From Azophilus sp965215035 (GTDB lineage Bacteria > Pseudomonadota > Gammaproteobacteria > Pseudomonadales > Azotimanducaceae), in assembly GCA_965215035.1 (NCBI GenBank), contig OZ244040.1, forward strand, positions 1,178,001 through 1,242,000: a stretch of 64,000 nt of DNA. The letters are read 5' to 3'. Positions 24,568 through 33,217 of the stretch are shown here, piece by piece. The position numbers and the translations under genes were made by a program. Position 1 is the first letter of the stretch; the number at the start of each line of letters is the position of its first letter. Under the pieces are notes generated by a model, which saw nothing but the letters and a program-made list of their open reading frames with translations, made no database searches and was not told the DNA's origin.

Positions 24568-25968
24568 CTACAGGCCCAACTCGGCGATCTTGCGGGTTAG
24601 CGTGTTGCGGCCCCAGCCGAGCAGTTCGGCGGCTTCCCCGCGGCGGCCGCCGGTGTGCTTGAGGGCGGTGCGGATCAGGGTGCGCTCGAAGGCCGGTGTG
24701 GCATCGTGCAGGATCGGTTGGGCACGATTGGCGGTCAGCGCCGCGCGCACCCAGTCGGCGAGTGCCGCTTCCCAGGATAGGGGCTGGGGCTGTGCGGACT
24801 GGTTCTTGATCTCCGGCGGCAGATCATCGATGCGCACACGCCGCCCGGTCACCATGACCGCTAGCCAGCGGCAGGTGTTTTCCAGTTGCCGGACATTGCC
24901 GTCCCAGGGCAGGGTTGAAAGGTAGCCCAGGGTGCCCTCGTCGAACTGCTTGGGCTCCTCGCCGATCTCCCGGGTCGCCCGGTCAAGGAAGTGCGCCGCC
25001 AGCATTGGAATATCCTCGCGGCGGTCGATCAGGCCCGGCACATGCACGCGAATGACGTTCAACCGGTGGAAAAGATCCTCCCGAAACTTGCCCATGCGCA
25101 CCAGCGCTTCGAGCCGCTGGTGGGTTGCGGCGATAATGCGCACATCCACCTTGATGGCGTCGTAACCGCCAACGCGATGAAACTCGCCCTCGGCGATAAC
25201 CCGCAGCAGCCGGGTCTGCATTTTCATCGGCATGTCGCCGATCTCGTCGAGAAACAGCGTACCGCCGTTGGACTGCTCGAAACGCCCGACGCGCCGGCCT
25301 AGGGCACCGGTGAAGGCACCCTTTTCGTGGCCGAACAACTCCGATTCAATCAGTTCGCCGGGAATTGCCGCCACATTCAGCGGCACAAACTGCCGGTGTG
25401 CCCTTGGGCTGTGCCGGTGCAATGCCCTGGCGATCAATTCCTTGCCGCTGCCGGAAGGCCCGTTGATGAGCACCGTGGCGTTGGAGTTGGAGAGGCGGCC
25501 GATTGCCCGGAATACTTCCTGCATGGCCGGTGCCTTGCCGATGATCTCCTGGTCGCTTGCGGCGGGCACTGGAAGTTTGGCATCGCCCGGTTCCCGATGG
25601 ACTAGGGCGCGTCGCACGGCCGCTACCAGTTCGTCGATGTCAAACGGCTTGGGCAGGTACTCGAAGGCGCCGCCCTGGTAGGAGGATACGGCGCTGTCCA
25701 GGTCCGAGTGCGCAGTCATCACAATAACGGGCAACTGCGGGTCGGCGTCGCGCAGGTGTTCCAGCAGCTTTAGGCCGTCCATGCCCGGCATGCGGATATC
25801 GGTTAACACCACGGCGGGGCGGTCGGCCACCAGCGCATTGAGCATTGGCTTGGCGCTTACAAAGGCGCGTACGGGAATGCCCGCGCGTCCTAGCGCCTTC
25901 TCCAGCACCCAGCGGATGGAACGGTCGTCGTCGACAACCCAGACCGCGTCTGTGGTTGCATCGTGCAT
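24568..25968 (-). CDS. ntrC: Nitrogen regulation response regulator NtrC (GlnG)
   Basis: A 466-residue sigma-54 activator. The receiver domain is complete: VWVVDDDRSIRWVLEKAL, phosphoacceptor Asp in VVLTDIRMPGMDG, Thr in VIVMTAHSD, Lys in YLPKPFDIDEL. The AAA+ domain has Walker A NGPSGSGKELIARALH, the sigma-54 contact loop EKGAFTGA, Walker B GGTLFLDEIGDMP and the arginine-finger region FREDLFHRLN. The C-terminal Fis-type HTH is GRRGEAAELLGWGRNTLTRKI. The start at 25968 is two bases after the ntrB stop. It should bind the two sites seen upstream of glnA. Confidence 0.97.
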   Translation of the reverse strand: MHDATTDAVWVVDDDRSIRWVLEKALGRAGIPVRAFVSAKPMLNALVADRPAVVLTDIRMPGMDGLKLLEHLRDADPQLPVIVMTAHSDLDSAVSSYQGGAFEYLPKPFDIDELVAAVRRALVHREPGDAKLPVPAASDQEIIGKAPAMQEVFRAIGRLSNSNATVLINGPSGSGKELIARALHRHSPRAHRQFVPLNVAAIPGELIESELFGHEKGAFTGALGRRVGRFEQSNGGTLFLDEIGDMPMKMQTRLLRVIAEGEFHRVGGYDAIKVDVRIIAATHQRLEALVRMGKFREDLFHRLNVIRVHVPGLIDRREDIPMLAAHFLDRATREIGEEPKQFDEGTLGYLSTLPWDGNVRQLENTCRWLAVMVTGRRVRIDDLPPEIKNQSAQPQPLSWEAALADWVRAALTANRAQPILHDATPAFERTLIRTALKHTGGRRGEAAELLGWGRNTLTRKIAELGL

Positions 25969-25970
25969 GT

Positions 25971-27035
25971 TCAGGCCGCCTCGACGAAGGTTGGGGGCAG
26001 GATGACGGAGAACTGTGTGTGTCCGGGACGGCTTTCGCACTCCAGCACACCATTGTGGCGGCGCACGATGGTCTGGGCGATGGCCAGACCCAGCCCGGTT
26101 CCCTGGGGCCTGCCGCTGATCATGGGATAGAACATCCGGTCGATGAGTTCTTCGGGTATACCGGGGCCGTTGTCGATGATGTCGATCTGCACAACGAGCC
26201 GATGGCGTTGCCCCGCGATGCTGTATTGGCGCAATGCCCGTGTGCGCAGTTTGATGCGCCCTCCGGAGCTGCCCTCCAGAGCGATGCAGGCATTGCTCAC
26301 GATATTTAGCAGCGCCTGTATCAACTGGTCTTCATCCGCATCTACCGCCGGTAGGCTGGGGTCGTAGTCGCGCACCATCTTCAGTTCCGGTTGGGCAATG
26401 CCGGTCTGCGCGATGCGCGCGACATGCTCGAGAATCCGGTGCACGTTCAGCGAGGCGATCTTCAAGGGCCGGCTGGGGCCCAGCATATTGTCCACCAGCT
26501 CGGTCAGGCGGTCGGCCTCGCGAATGATCACCCGGGTGTACTCGGCAAGCTCGGGGCGGTTCAGTTCGCGGTCGAGCAACTGGGCGGCGCCGCGAATGCC
26601 TCCCAAGGGGTTCTTGATCTCGTGGGCGAGACCCCGGACAAGTTTCGCGGTGGTTTCCTGGATGTTGATCAGGCGATCATCCTGGTTGATGCGCAACAGC
26701 CGTTTCAGCGGCTGGGCCTCGATGAGCAGGTCACCGCCATCGATGGGCACCACTGTCAGATCGACAATCAGCTCTTTGTCGCTCGACAGGCGCAGGCGCT
26801 GTCGGCGCAGGGTGAACGACCGCTCCCCCGGGGGGGAACCCGGAAAATTGCCGAGGATCTTTTCCGGGTGTTGAAACAGGGCATCCAATCTCGTGCCCAG
26901 CACCCGCGGGCCGCTCACGCCGAACATATCCTCCGCGGCGGGGTTCACGAGCTTGATGGTAAGTGCCCCGGAGACCACCACGATGGCGCTGGCCTGGTGT
27001 TCGAACACCTGCCGGTGTAGCGGTTTGACGGCCAT
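25971..27035 (-). CDS. ntrB: Nitrogen regulation sensor kinase NtrB (GlnL)
   Basis: A 354-residue soluble two-component kinase that phosphorylates NtrC at low nitrogen and is switched by PII. An N-terminal PAS domain (residues about 8-110, VVVSGALTIKLVNPAAEDMFG) is followed by the H-box VRGLAHEIKNPLGGIRGAAQ with the phosphorylated His. The N-box is LNIVSNACIALEG, with G1 DNGPGIPEEL and G2 GTGLGLAIAQ. No membrane segment is present, as expected for NtrB. It lies in a tight cluster: two bases before ntrC and 16 bp after the small exported protein gene. Confidence 0.97.
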   Translation of the reverse strand: MAVKPLHRQVFEHQASAIVVVSGALTIKLVNPAAEDMFGVSGPRVLGTRLDALFQHPEKILGNFPGSPPGERSFTLRRQRLRLSSDKELIVDLTVVPIDGGDLLIEAQPLKRLLRINQDDRLINIQETTAKLVRGLAHEIKNPLGGIRGAAQLLDRELNRPELAEYTRVIIREADRLTELVDNMLGPSRPLKIASLNVHRILEHVARIAQTGIAQPELKMVRDYDPSLPAVDADEDQLIQALLNIVSNACIALEGSSGGRIKLRTRALRQYSIAGQRHRLVVQIDIIDNGPGIPEELIDRMFYPMISGRPQGTGLGLAIAQTIVRRHNGVLECESRPGHTQFSVILPPTFVEAA

Positions 27036-27051
27036 GCTTGGAGTACTGCCG

Positions 27052-27453
27052 TCAGGGGTGGAGACGGGAGTGTCGCAACAGATGAACTATGCTCGGTGCC
27101 CCGGCGAACAGCACCTGGCCGTCGCTGTCGACGATGCGGATTTCCAGGCGATGGGTGCCCCGGTCGACGTTCTCAAGCGAGAATTCCGGTATGCGGCGGG
27201 GTGCGCCCTGGGGTACGCCGTCCAACAGAAGCTCGGCGTGGTGGCCACTTTCCAGCTTGGGCGAGATCTGGCCGCGAACGGTCAGGTTGCCGGCGTTACT
27301 GCGCACCGCCGCATCGTTTGCGGGTGCAACAATCACCGCTGCGGTATAGGGCCGCGGAACCATGCCGACGCCATCGTCGGTCGGCTCGGCGGCCGTAGCG
27401 GCGATGGCGCAGCAGGCGGCCGCGAAAGCAGACGCCGTTTTCCACCAATCCAT
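27052..27453 (-). CDS. Small exported protein of the glnA-ntrB intergenic position
   Basis: A 133-residue protein with a signal peptide (TASAFAAACCAIAATAAEP) and one beta-sandwich-like domain ending VPQGAPRRIPEF...ENVDRGTHRLEIRIVDS. Many gammaproteobacteria have, between glnA and ntrB, a secreted protein with a DUF4124 domain followed by such a module. Here the DUF4124 part is absent and only the C-terminal module remains, so it may be shortened. Function unknown; conserved position suggests a link to the nitrogen operon or simply co-transcription. Confidence 0.7.
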   Translation of the reverse strand: MDWWKTASAFAAACCAIAATAAEPTDDGVGMVPRPYTAAVIVAPANDAAVRSNAGNLTVRGQISPKLESGHHAELLLDGVPQGAPRRIPEFSLENVDRGTHRLEIRIVDSDGQVLFAGAPSIVHLLRHSRLHP

Positions 27454-27553
27454 TGTCCAAGCCCCGTCTGGCTGTAATCCGGCGCTGGGAGTTTTCGCCC
27501 CGGCGACCGGGATTGTCGCCGCCCCTGGGATGGCTTTCTGTGCGCTATGTGCC

Positions 27554-28966
27554 CTAGACGGAGTAGTACATCTCGAATTCCACCGGGTGCGTGGTGGCGT
27601 TCAGACGGTCCACTTCCTCCTGCTTCAACTCCAGGTAGCCGTCGATCATGCTGTCGGCAAAGACATCCCCGGCCCGCAGGAATTCGCGGTCTTTGTCCAA
27701 CGCCGCCAGCGCTTGCTCCAGCGAGCTGGCAACGGTGGGCACGCCTTCCAGTTCCTCCGGAGGCAGGTCGTACAGATCCTTGTCGAAAGATTCGCCGGGG
27801 TGAATCTCGTTACGAATGCCATCCAGGCCGGCCATCAGCATCGCCGCGAACGTCAGGTAGGGGTTGCCAGTGCTGTCTGGAAAGCGCACCTCTGCCCGGT
27901 AGCCCTTCGGATCGCCCCCTTGAATGTAGGGCACGCGCACGGAGGCCGAACGGTTGCGCGCGGAGTAGGCCAGCAAAACCGGTGCCTCGAACCCTGGCAC
28001 CAGGCGCTTATAGGAGTTGGTGCTGGCATTCGAGAAGGCGTTGATCGCCCGGGCGTGCTTGATGATGCCGCCGATATAGAACAAGGCTTTCTCGGAAAGG
28101 CCCGCGTAGCCGACTCCATGAAAGATATTGGTACCGCCGGAGAAGATCGACTGATGCACATGCATGCCGTTGCCGTTGTCGCCAACCAGGGGCTTCGGCA
28201 TGAAGGTTGCCGTCTTGCCATACGCATCGGCGACATTGTGTACGCAATACTTGTAGATCTGTACTTCGTCCGCCTTGCGTACCAGGGTGTTGAAGCGCAC
28301 GCCGATCTCGGCTTGGCCGGCGGTGCCCACTTCGTGGTGGTGCACCTCCACGGACAGGCCCATGGCCTGCATGGCGGAGCACATGGCCGAGCGCAGGTCC
28401 GCCCCGGAATCCACCGGCGGCACGGGGAAGTAACCGCCCTTGACGCCCGGCCGGTGCCCGAGGTTACCGCCCTCGAAGTCCGATCCGGATTCCCAGGCCG
28501 CCTCCTCGGCGCTGATGGAATAGGACGCGCCACCCATTTCGACCTTGTACTTGACGTCGTCGAATACGAAGAACTCGCATTCGGGGCCGAAGAACGCGGC
28601 ATCGCCGATGCCTGTGGACGCCAGATAGGCCTCCGCCTTCTTGGCTACCGAGCGCGGGTCGCGCTCATAGGGCTGCATGGTCATGGGCTCCACGATGTCG
28701 CAGCGTAGGTTCAGCGTTGCTTCATCGCGGAAAGGGTCCATAACCGGCGTGGAATCATCCGGCATCAGGATCATGTCGGATTCGTCAATCGACTTCCAGC
28801 CGGAGACCGAGGAGCCATCGAACATGAACCCGTCGCTTAAGGTTTCCGCGTTGACCCGGCCCGCCGGGATGGTTGTATGCTGTTCCTTGCCCCGGGGGTC
28901 CGTGAACCGCAGGTCTACCCACTTGACGTCTTTGTCTTCGATAAGTTTCAGAGTGTTTTCTGACAT
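27554..28966 (-). CDS. glnA: Glutamine synthetase type I
   Basis: A 470-residue dodecameric enzyme joining ammonia to glutamate. Visible signatures: DGFMFDGSSVSGWKSI (beta-grasp), FFGPECEFFVFDD (metal site), NGNGMHVHQSIF (ATP/ammonia site), NSYKRLVPGFEAPV, and the adenylylation-site region DKDLYDLPPEELEGVPTV whose Tyr is modified by GlnE in type I-beta enzymes. Full length. A sigma-54 promoter with NtrC sites lies upstream and the ntrBC genes lie downstream, so expression is under nitrogen control. Confidence 0.98.
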   Translation of the reverse strand: MSENTLKLIEDKDVKWVDLRFTDPRGKEQHTTIPAGRVNAETLSDGFMFDGSSVSGWKSIDESDMILMPDDSTPVMDPFRDEATLNLRCDIVEPMTMQPYERDPRSVAKKAEAYLASTGIGDAAFFGPECEFFVFDDVKYKVEMGGASYSISAEEAAWESGSDFEGGNLGHRPGVKGGYFPVPPVDSGADLRSAMCSAMQAMGLSVEVHHHEVGTAGQAEIGVRFNTLVRKADEVQIYKYCVHNVADAYGKTATFMPKPLVGDNGNGMHVHQSIFSGGTNIFHGVGYAGLSEKALFYIGGIIKHARAINAFSNASTNSYKRLVPGFEAPVLLAYSARNRSASVRVPYIQGGDPKGYRAEVRFPDSTGNPYLTFAAMLMAGLDGIRNEIHPGESFDKDLYDLPPEELEGVPTVASSLEQALAALDKDREFLRAGDVFADSMIDGYLELKQEEVDRLNATTHPVEFEMYYSV

Positions 28967-29122
28967 CTCCCTACCTTTGAGATTGTTTTAGCCCAAGCGC
29001 CAAGCGGGCGCCGTTCCAATAAAACGCGCTGGCTGCCCTTAGAACAAGCCGCGCGAACCTCTTCCAAAAAACCGGCTCATCCGCCGATTTCCGGGCACTT
29101 TAGGAAACATACGCAATATATA

Positions 29123-29138
29123 AGCAATATATATGCCA
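29123..29138 (-). promoter_or_regulatory. Sigma-54 promoter of glnA
   Basis: On the minus strand TGGCATATATATTGCT matches the RpoN consensus TGGCAYR-N4-TTGCW at every defined base, with the -24 GG and -12 GC correctly spaced. It lies about 157 bases upstream of the glnA start; transcription would begin near 29112. Confidence 0.88.
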
Positions 29139-29215
29139 CATTCCCATAGCCTAGTGGTGCCCCTGTACACCCGCACGCCAAGTGCATCCTTGACCGCTGT
29201 GGCCCAGCCACCAAG

Positions 29216-29230
29216 GCACCCGTTTAGTGC
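29216..29230. promoter_or_regulatory. NtrC-binding site 1 upstream of glnA
   Basis: GCAC-ccgttta-GTGC fits the NtrC palindrome GCAC-N7-GTGC exactly. Its centre is about 111 bp upstream of the predicted start of transcription, close to the -108 site of the enteric glnA promoter. Confidence 0.8.
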
Positions 29231-29245
29231 ACCATACCGACCCTT

Positions 29246-29260
29246 GCACCAAAAATCAGC
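29246..29260. promoter_or_regulatory. NtrC-binding site 2 (half-consensus) upstream of glnA
   Basis: GCAC-caaaaat-CAGC has one perfect half-site and a weak second half. It lies 30 bp (about three helical turns) from site 1, near -141, matching the enteric pair at -108/-140. The region 28967-29286 holds only this promoter; no gene is seen. Confidence 0.6.
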
Positions 29261-29286
29261 ATGGCGGGCGTTGTTACCGCGCAGTG

Positions 29287-29538
29287 TCAGGAACCATCCC
29301 GCACCTTGACGCGAATGCGCAGTTCCCGCCCATCCCGTGCCGTTTCCACCACCTCGTGGCCATGCACCCTGCACCAGGCGGGAATGTCCTCAAGCGTCCC
29401 CGGGTCGGTGGCGAACACATCGAGCAGCGTGCCCGGACGCAAGTCCATTATCCGATCCTGGGTTCTGATCACGGGTAGTGGACACAGTAACCCCCGGGCA
29501 TCCAAGGTTTCAAGGGGCGCAGGCGGCTGGTCGGTCAT
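29287..29538 (-). CDS. TusA-family sulfurtransferase (SirA-like)
   Basis: An 83-residue sulfur carrier: LDARGLLCPLPVIRT carries the persulfide-forming Cys in the C-P-x-P motif, followed by the usual two-layer alpha/beta fold (VFATDPGTLEDIPAWCRVHG) and ending in a hydrophilic strand. TusA-type proteins hand sulfur to tRNA thiolation or to oxidation pathways. Its ATG directly follows the stop of the PP-loop gene with no gap, so the two are coupled; this argues for a tRNA-sulfur role. Confidence 0.9.
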   Translation of the reverse strand: MTDQPPAPLETLDARGLLCPLPVIRTQDRIMDLRPGTLLDVFATDPGTLEDIPAWCRVHGHEVVETARDGRELRIRVKVRDGS

Positions 29539-30606
29539 TCAGACGTGCCAGGCGGTTGGAATCTCGCTAGGCGACATGGGCGCCACGGTGTATTCGCGGT
29601 GGCTACCGTCCGGCTCGTCGGCAACAACGGTTACGCGGGATGCCTCGCGCCCCTGGCTATAGCGCGCCAGCACCCGCGCCGCCAGTCGTATATCGTCGCT
29701 TTGTGGAGCACCGTCAATCAGGCATAGCGGCCCCTTGTGGCTGGTGGGCCGCAGCGCGATGAACTGCCTGCGGTAGCCTTCCAGGTAGGCGTTCTCCCCC
29801 TCCTCGCGCCCCACGATGAGCTTAAAGTGCGGCGCCGGGCGAATGTGGCGCCCGACTTTGAGCAGCATGATGTCGTCAAGTTCGTAGTTCCTGCTGCCGC
29901 GGCTGTCCCACAGGTCGGCGAGCTTCCTGGAATACTGGGTGTCGGTCAGGAAACAACAGCCGCCGGCGGGTTGCGCCCAGTCGGTGAACCCGAACCGCCT
30001 GGCCAGTTCCATCTGCGGCTTGCGGTTGCGTCCCTCGAAAGCATACAGCGCCTGCCGATCGACCCAGCCTTCCCGTTCCGGCAATGTCGGTGGCAGGTTT
30101 CGGGCACTTAGGGGGCGTAACAGCCGATCATCGGCGCCCGATTCCCGGGCGATGACGCTCATGGTGTCGCGCCGCTGGCTCTTCGGGCGTTGGCCCACCA
30201 CCTCGCCGGTTATAACGAAGTCGAACCCGCGCTCCGCCATGAACGACCAGGTCAGCGCCTTGCCGACCATGAATATCTTGCAGTCGAGACAGGGGTTCAG
30301 GTTGCGCCCGTAACCGTGCTTCGGCGCCAGCAACACCCGCTTGTATTCCTCGATGACATCGATGATGTGCAGTTTGATGCCGAGTTGTTCCGCGACCCAC
30401 AGGGCATTGTTGCGTTTGGGTTTTTTTTGTGCTCCGGGTGCCGCCCTATGTTTGGCGCGGATGGCGTGGGTGTGGCCCTCGACGCAGAAACCGGTGAAGA
30501 AGTTGATGCCCTCGACCTGTACGCCCTGCTCCATGATCACCTTGGCCGCGAGCATGGAATCGAGACCCCCGGAGATCAGTGCGACAGCTTTGATCGGTTG
30601 GCCCAT
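29539..30606 (-). CDS. PP-loop ATPase, MnmA-like with C-terminal NFACT-R-like domain (probable tRNA sulfurtransferase)
   Basis: A 355-residue protein. The N-terminal PP-loop SGGLDSMLAAKVI (residues 12-24) adenylates a substrate. There is a CxxC pair in LNPCLDCKIF (about 104-113) and a glycine/cysteine-rich AGGCCFLTDTQYSRKL. The C-terminal third (LLKVGRHIRPAPHFKLIVGR) resembles the NFACT-R/DUF814 RNA-binding fold. Such proteins are often annotated as 2-thiouridylate methyltransferases, a label inherited from MnmA. It is not canonical MnmA. Coupling to a TusA-like carrier suggests it thiolates a tRNA uridine. The exact target is not known to me. Confidence 0.75.
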   Translation of the reverse strand: MGQPIKAVALISGGLDSMLAAKVIMEQGVQVEGINFFTGFCVEGHTHAIRAKHRAAPGAQKKPKRNNALWVAEQLGIKLHIIDVIEEYKRVLLAPKHGYGRNLNPCLDCKIFMVGKALTWSFMAERGFDFVITGEVVGQRPKSQRRDTMSVIARESGADDRLLRPLSARNLPPTLPEREGWVDRQALYAFEGRNRKPQMELARRFGFTDWAQPAGGCCFLTDTQYSRKLADLWDSRGSRNYELDDIMLLKVGRHIRPAPHFKLIVGREEGENAYLEGYRRQFIALRPTSHKGPLCLIDGAPQSDDIRLAARVLARYSQGREASRVTVVADEPDGSHREYTVAPMSPSEIPTAWHV

Positions 30607-30732
30607 AATAGCGGCCTACTATACCTGTTGATCACCCGTTTCTAAGCCCCAATCAACTACGTATTTTGTTCGCCCATTGCTGTGCGGCGGGTGCCACCGG
30701 CTTAATCGGGGGTTTCCTGGAGGATGTTTTCT

Positions 30733-31173
30733 TTGAGGATACTGCTGCAGCGGGTGGCGAGCGCGTCGGTCACCGTGGATTCTTCGACCATCGCCGAGAT
30801 CGGGCCGGGCCTCTTGGCGTTTGTCGGGGTATTCCCCGAGGATGGTCCGCAACAGGTGCAATGGCTTGTGGACAAAACCCTGGGCCTGCGCATCTTTGCC
30901 GACGAGCACAAGCCCATGAACCGCTCGGTGCTCGATGTGGACGGCGCCATACTGGTGGTTTCCCAGTTCACACTGGCCGCGGATGCCAGCCGCGGCCGAC
31001 GGCCCGGATTCAGCCGCGCCGCGCCGCCGGAGCGGGCGGAACGGCTCTACGAGGCCTACGCCGATGGTTTGCGCAGCCGCTGTGCGCGGGTGCAGACGGG
31101 GCGTTTTGGGGCCTATATGCAAGTTGCCCTGGTCAACGACGGGCCGGCCACCTTCCTGCTGGAGAGAAACTGA
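30733..31173 (+). CDS. dtd: D-aminoacyl-tRNA deacylase Dtd
   Basis: A 146-residue enzyme that frees tRNA from D-amino acids and from mischarged glycine. It starts MRILLQRVASASVTVD, with the catalytic-pocket blocks SQFTLAADASRGRRP and LVNDGPATFLLE (the Gly-cisPro-type motif, here NDGPAT). The TTG at 30733 is preferred. It has GGAGG nine bases upstream and gives the usual N-terminus. The ATG at 30724 directly abuts that GGAGG and cannot use it. Divergent from the PP-loop gene. Confidence 0.94.
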   Translation: MRILLQRVASASVTVDSSTIAEIGPGLLAFVGVFPEDGPQQVQWLVDKTLGLRIFADEHKPMNRSVLDVDGAILVVSQFTLAADASRGRRPGFSRAAPPERAERLYEAYADGLRSRCARVQTGRFGAYMQVALVNDGPATFLLERN

Positions 31174-31220
31174 ACCGGGGCTACAGGGCCGGTGCTGCGC
31201 CACCCTTTTCGGGCCGGGTC

Positions 31221-31447
31221 GGGCGTACTGGGCAGCCGGGGTAAGCTTCTGTTCTCTGCGGAATTCCACCCCGTGGGCCGGGTTGCCGGAGTGCATGCCG
31301 CCGGGCGCACGTCAGGCGTCGTCGCGTTTCTCGGCGAAGCGAGCGAACAGAGTGCCCACCCCGAACAGCAGCCGGGTGGGGCGTAGTGGGCAGCCGGGGC
31401 AAATTTCTGTTCTCTGCGGGATTCCACCCCGTGGGCCGGGTCGCCGG
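31221..31447. repeat. Local duplication containing a copy of the tatC 3' end
   Basis: Two 69-bp direct copies (31221-31289 and 31379-31447, gcagccggggyaaryttctg type) enclose a 96-bp segment (31285-31380). That segment is a diverged copy of the last codons of tatC and its flank (31516-31614), with one GTC triplet lost. The copy cannot encode a useful protein. This explains most of the 369-bp gap between dtd and tatC; no gene is seen. Confidence 0.85.
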
Positions 31448-31542
31448 CGGGCTGCCCATGAGCCGACTATGAGGGGAAATCAGGCACCGGTTCCACGGAG
31501 GTGGTCGCACCGCTCGCCGGAGTGACTACCGCCGGGCGCAGG

Positions 31543-32349
31543 TCAGGCGTCGTCGTCGCGTTTCTCGGCGAAGCGAGCGAACAGAATGCCCACCTCGAAC
31601 AGCAGCCAGGTGGGCAGTGCCAGCAATAGTTGTGAGATCACGTCCGGCGGCGTGAGCAGCATGCCGCCCACGAAACACCCGACGATGACATAGGGGCGTT
31701 TGTTGGCGATGCTTCTGGCGGTGCTCACACCGGACCACACGAGCAACAGGGTGGCTATCGGGATCTCGAACGCGAAGCCGAATGCGAAGAACAGGGTCAG
31801 GACGAAATCCAGGTAACGGTTGATGTCCGTCATCATCGTCACGCCGGTGGGCGTGACGCTCGCCATGAAGCCGAAAACCAGCGGAAAGACCAGGAAGTAC
31901 GCGAAAGCCATGCCAAGGTAGAACAGAGCGATGCTCGACACCAGGAGTGGACGGGCGAACCGTTTTTCATGCTTGTAGAGCCCCGGCGAGACGAATGACC
32001 AGGCCTGGTGCAGCAGCACCGGCATACCGGCGAAAATAGCCGCGTATATGGCCAGCTTGAACGGTGTGAGAAACGGCGACGCCACCTCGGTGGCGATCAT
32101 GTTGCCGCCGCTCGGCAGATGGGCCATTAGCGGCGCCGCAACCAGTTCGTACAGGTCGTTGGCAAAAAAATAGATCGGCAGGAATAGCACGAACACCGCG
32201 ACCAGGGCGCGCAGGATGCGCTGCCTGAGTTCGATGAGATGCGCCATAAACGGCATCTCGGCGCTGTCGACCAGCGCATCGTGCTCCACCGCATTGTCGG
32301 CCGGCGAGGCGCGTTCCCTTTGCTCTTCAGCTTCGGGGCCGGGTTGCAT
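31543..32349 (-). CDS. tatC: Twin-arginine translocase subunit TatC
   Basis: A 268-residue six-helix membrane protein that recognises twin-arginine signal peptides of folded substrates. The conserved first cytoplasmic segment is MPFMAHLIELRQRILRALVA, after an unusual 32-residue acidic N-terminal extension. It also has FKLAIYAAIFAGMPVLLHQAWSF, SPGLYKHEKR with the essential Glu, FGFAFEIPI, and YVIVGCFVGGMLLTPPD. The C-terminus ends FARFAEKRDDDA. It follows tatB with a 146-bp gap. A decayed copy of its tail lies 230 bp downstream. Confidence 0.97.
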   Translation of the reverse strand: MQPGPEAEEQRERASPADNAVEHDALVDSAEMPFMAHLIELRQRILRALVAVFVLFLPIYFFANDLYELVAAPLMAHLPSGGNMIATEVASPFLTPFKLAIYAAIFAGMPVLLHQAWSFVSPGLYKHEKRFARPLLVSSIALFYLGMAFAYFLVFPLVFGFMASVTPTGVTMMTDINRYLDFVLTLFFAFGFAFEIPIATLLLVWSGVSTARSIANKRPYVIVGCFVGGMLLTPPDVISQLLLALPTWLLFEVGILFARFAEKRDDDA

Positions 32350-32495
32350 GGCTTGCGGGAGGGCGGGTGGTGGGGCGCGCCGTCGGCTGGCGATACGCGG
32401 ACCGGGGTCGCGGTGCGCACTCTGGCCCGTTGCGGCACGCGCCGGATTTGGGGCGGCGGCGCCCGCCGGTGACCGGCTGCGGTGCGGTGCGCGGG

Positions 32496-32822
32496 TTACT
32501 CACCGTTGGTCTTGGTGGCTGGCTTAGGCGGTGGGTTGCCGGTTTCGACCCGCGCAACCTCTGTGGCGGCGGTGGTGGTGCGCTTCACCTCCCGCTCGAT
32601 GCGCTTCATCTCTTCCATCACGGCCTCGTCGTGAAGCTGCTTGCGCACCTCATCCATGCCGATCTCCTTTTCCACCTCGGCCTTTACGGACTGGAAGCCG
32701 CGGCGCATGCGGCCGAGCCAGAGGCCGAGGGTGCGCAACACCTCCGGCAGTCGGTCCGGGCCGATAACCAGCAGGCCGACGATGGCCACCAGCATCAGCT
32801 CCGGGAAGCCGATATCAAACAT
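32496..32822 (-). CDS. tatB: Twin-arginine translocase subunit TatB
   Basis: A 108-residue protein: one N-terminal membrane helix (FDIGFPELMLVAIVGLLVIGPDRLPEV), with the Glu of F-x-E-L-M-L and the hinge GPDRLPE. A charged amphipathic helix (LWLGRMRRGFQSVKAEVEKE) and a disordered tail ending PPKPATKTNGE follow. It pairs with TatC in substrate binding. The start at 32822 overlaps the tatA end by eight bases; frames further upstream are tatA sequence. Confidence 0.95.
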   Translation of the reverse strand: MFDIGFPELMLVAIVGLLVIGPDRLPEVLRTLGLWLGRMRRGFQSVKAEVEKEIGMDEVRKQLHDEAVMEEMKRIEREVKRTTTAATEVARVETGNPPPKPATKTNGE

Positions 32823-33048
32823 GGGTGTCCTGCTTGGCCCGCGAGCTCTTCGCGGCGACCTCTCCCTCGATGACGCCGGGGTCTTGCTCGGCCTTGGCCT
32901 TCGGCTCATCGTCGGTAACCGCCTTGCGGAACCCGCGGATGGCGTTGCCGAGGTCGGCACCGATGTTCTTGAGCCGCCGCGGCCCGAAAATCAAAAGGAC
33001 GATCGCCAGGACGACCAGTAGTTCAGTGAGTCCGAATCCTCCGGGCAT
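32815..33048 (-). CDS. tatA: Twin-arginine translocase subunit TatA
   Basis: A 77-residue pore-forming subunit: membrane helix FGLTELLVVLAIVLLIFGPRRL with the FGPRRL hinge, amphipathic helix IGADLGNAIRGFRKAV, and a charged tail. GGAGGCTGGCC lies just upstream of the ATG. First gene of tatABC on the minus strand. Its order next to ubiB follows the common gammaproteobacterial ubiE-ubiJ-ubiB-tatABC cluster, except that 553 bp of repeats now separate ubiB from tatA. Confidence 0.95.
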   Translation of the reverse strand: MPGGFGLTELLVVLAIVLLIFGPRRLKNIGADLGNAIRGFRKAVTDDEPKAKAEQDPGVIEGEVAAKSSRAKQDTHV

Positions 33049-33217
33049 GGCCAGCCTCCTTCTTCAGCTACCCTGTTGGTGGCGGCAACGGGCACCCCGC
33101 TACGCTGCCGGGTGTGCGCCCTTTTGCGGGGTTTGCGCGGCAGTGCGCCGACCCCACCACCAGTGCCCATTATAGGCCCGTTGTGGGTCCATTGCGCCCT
33201 AGGCGCGCGACTGGTGG

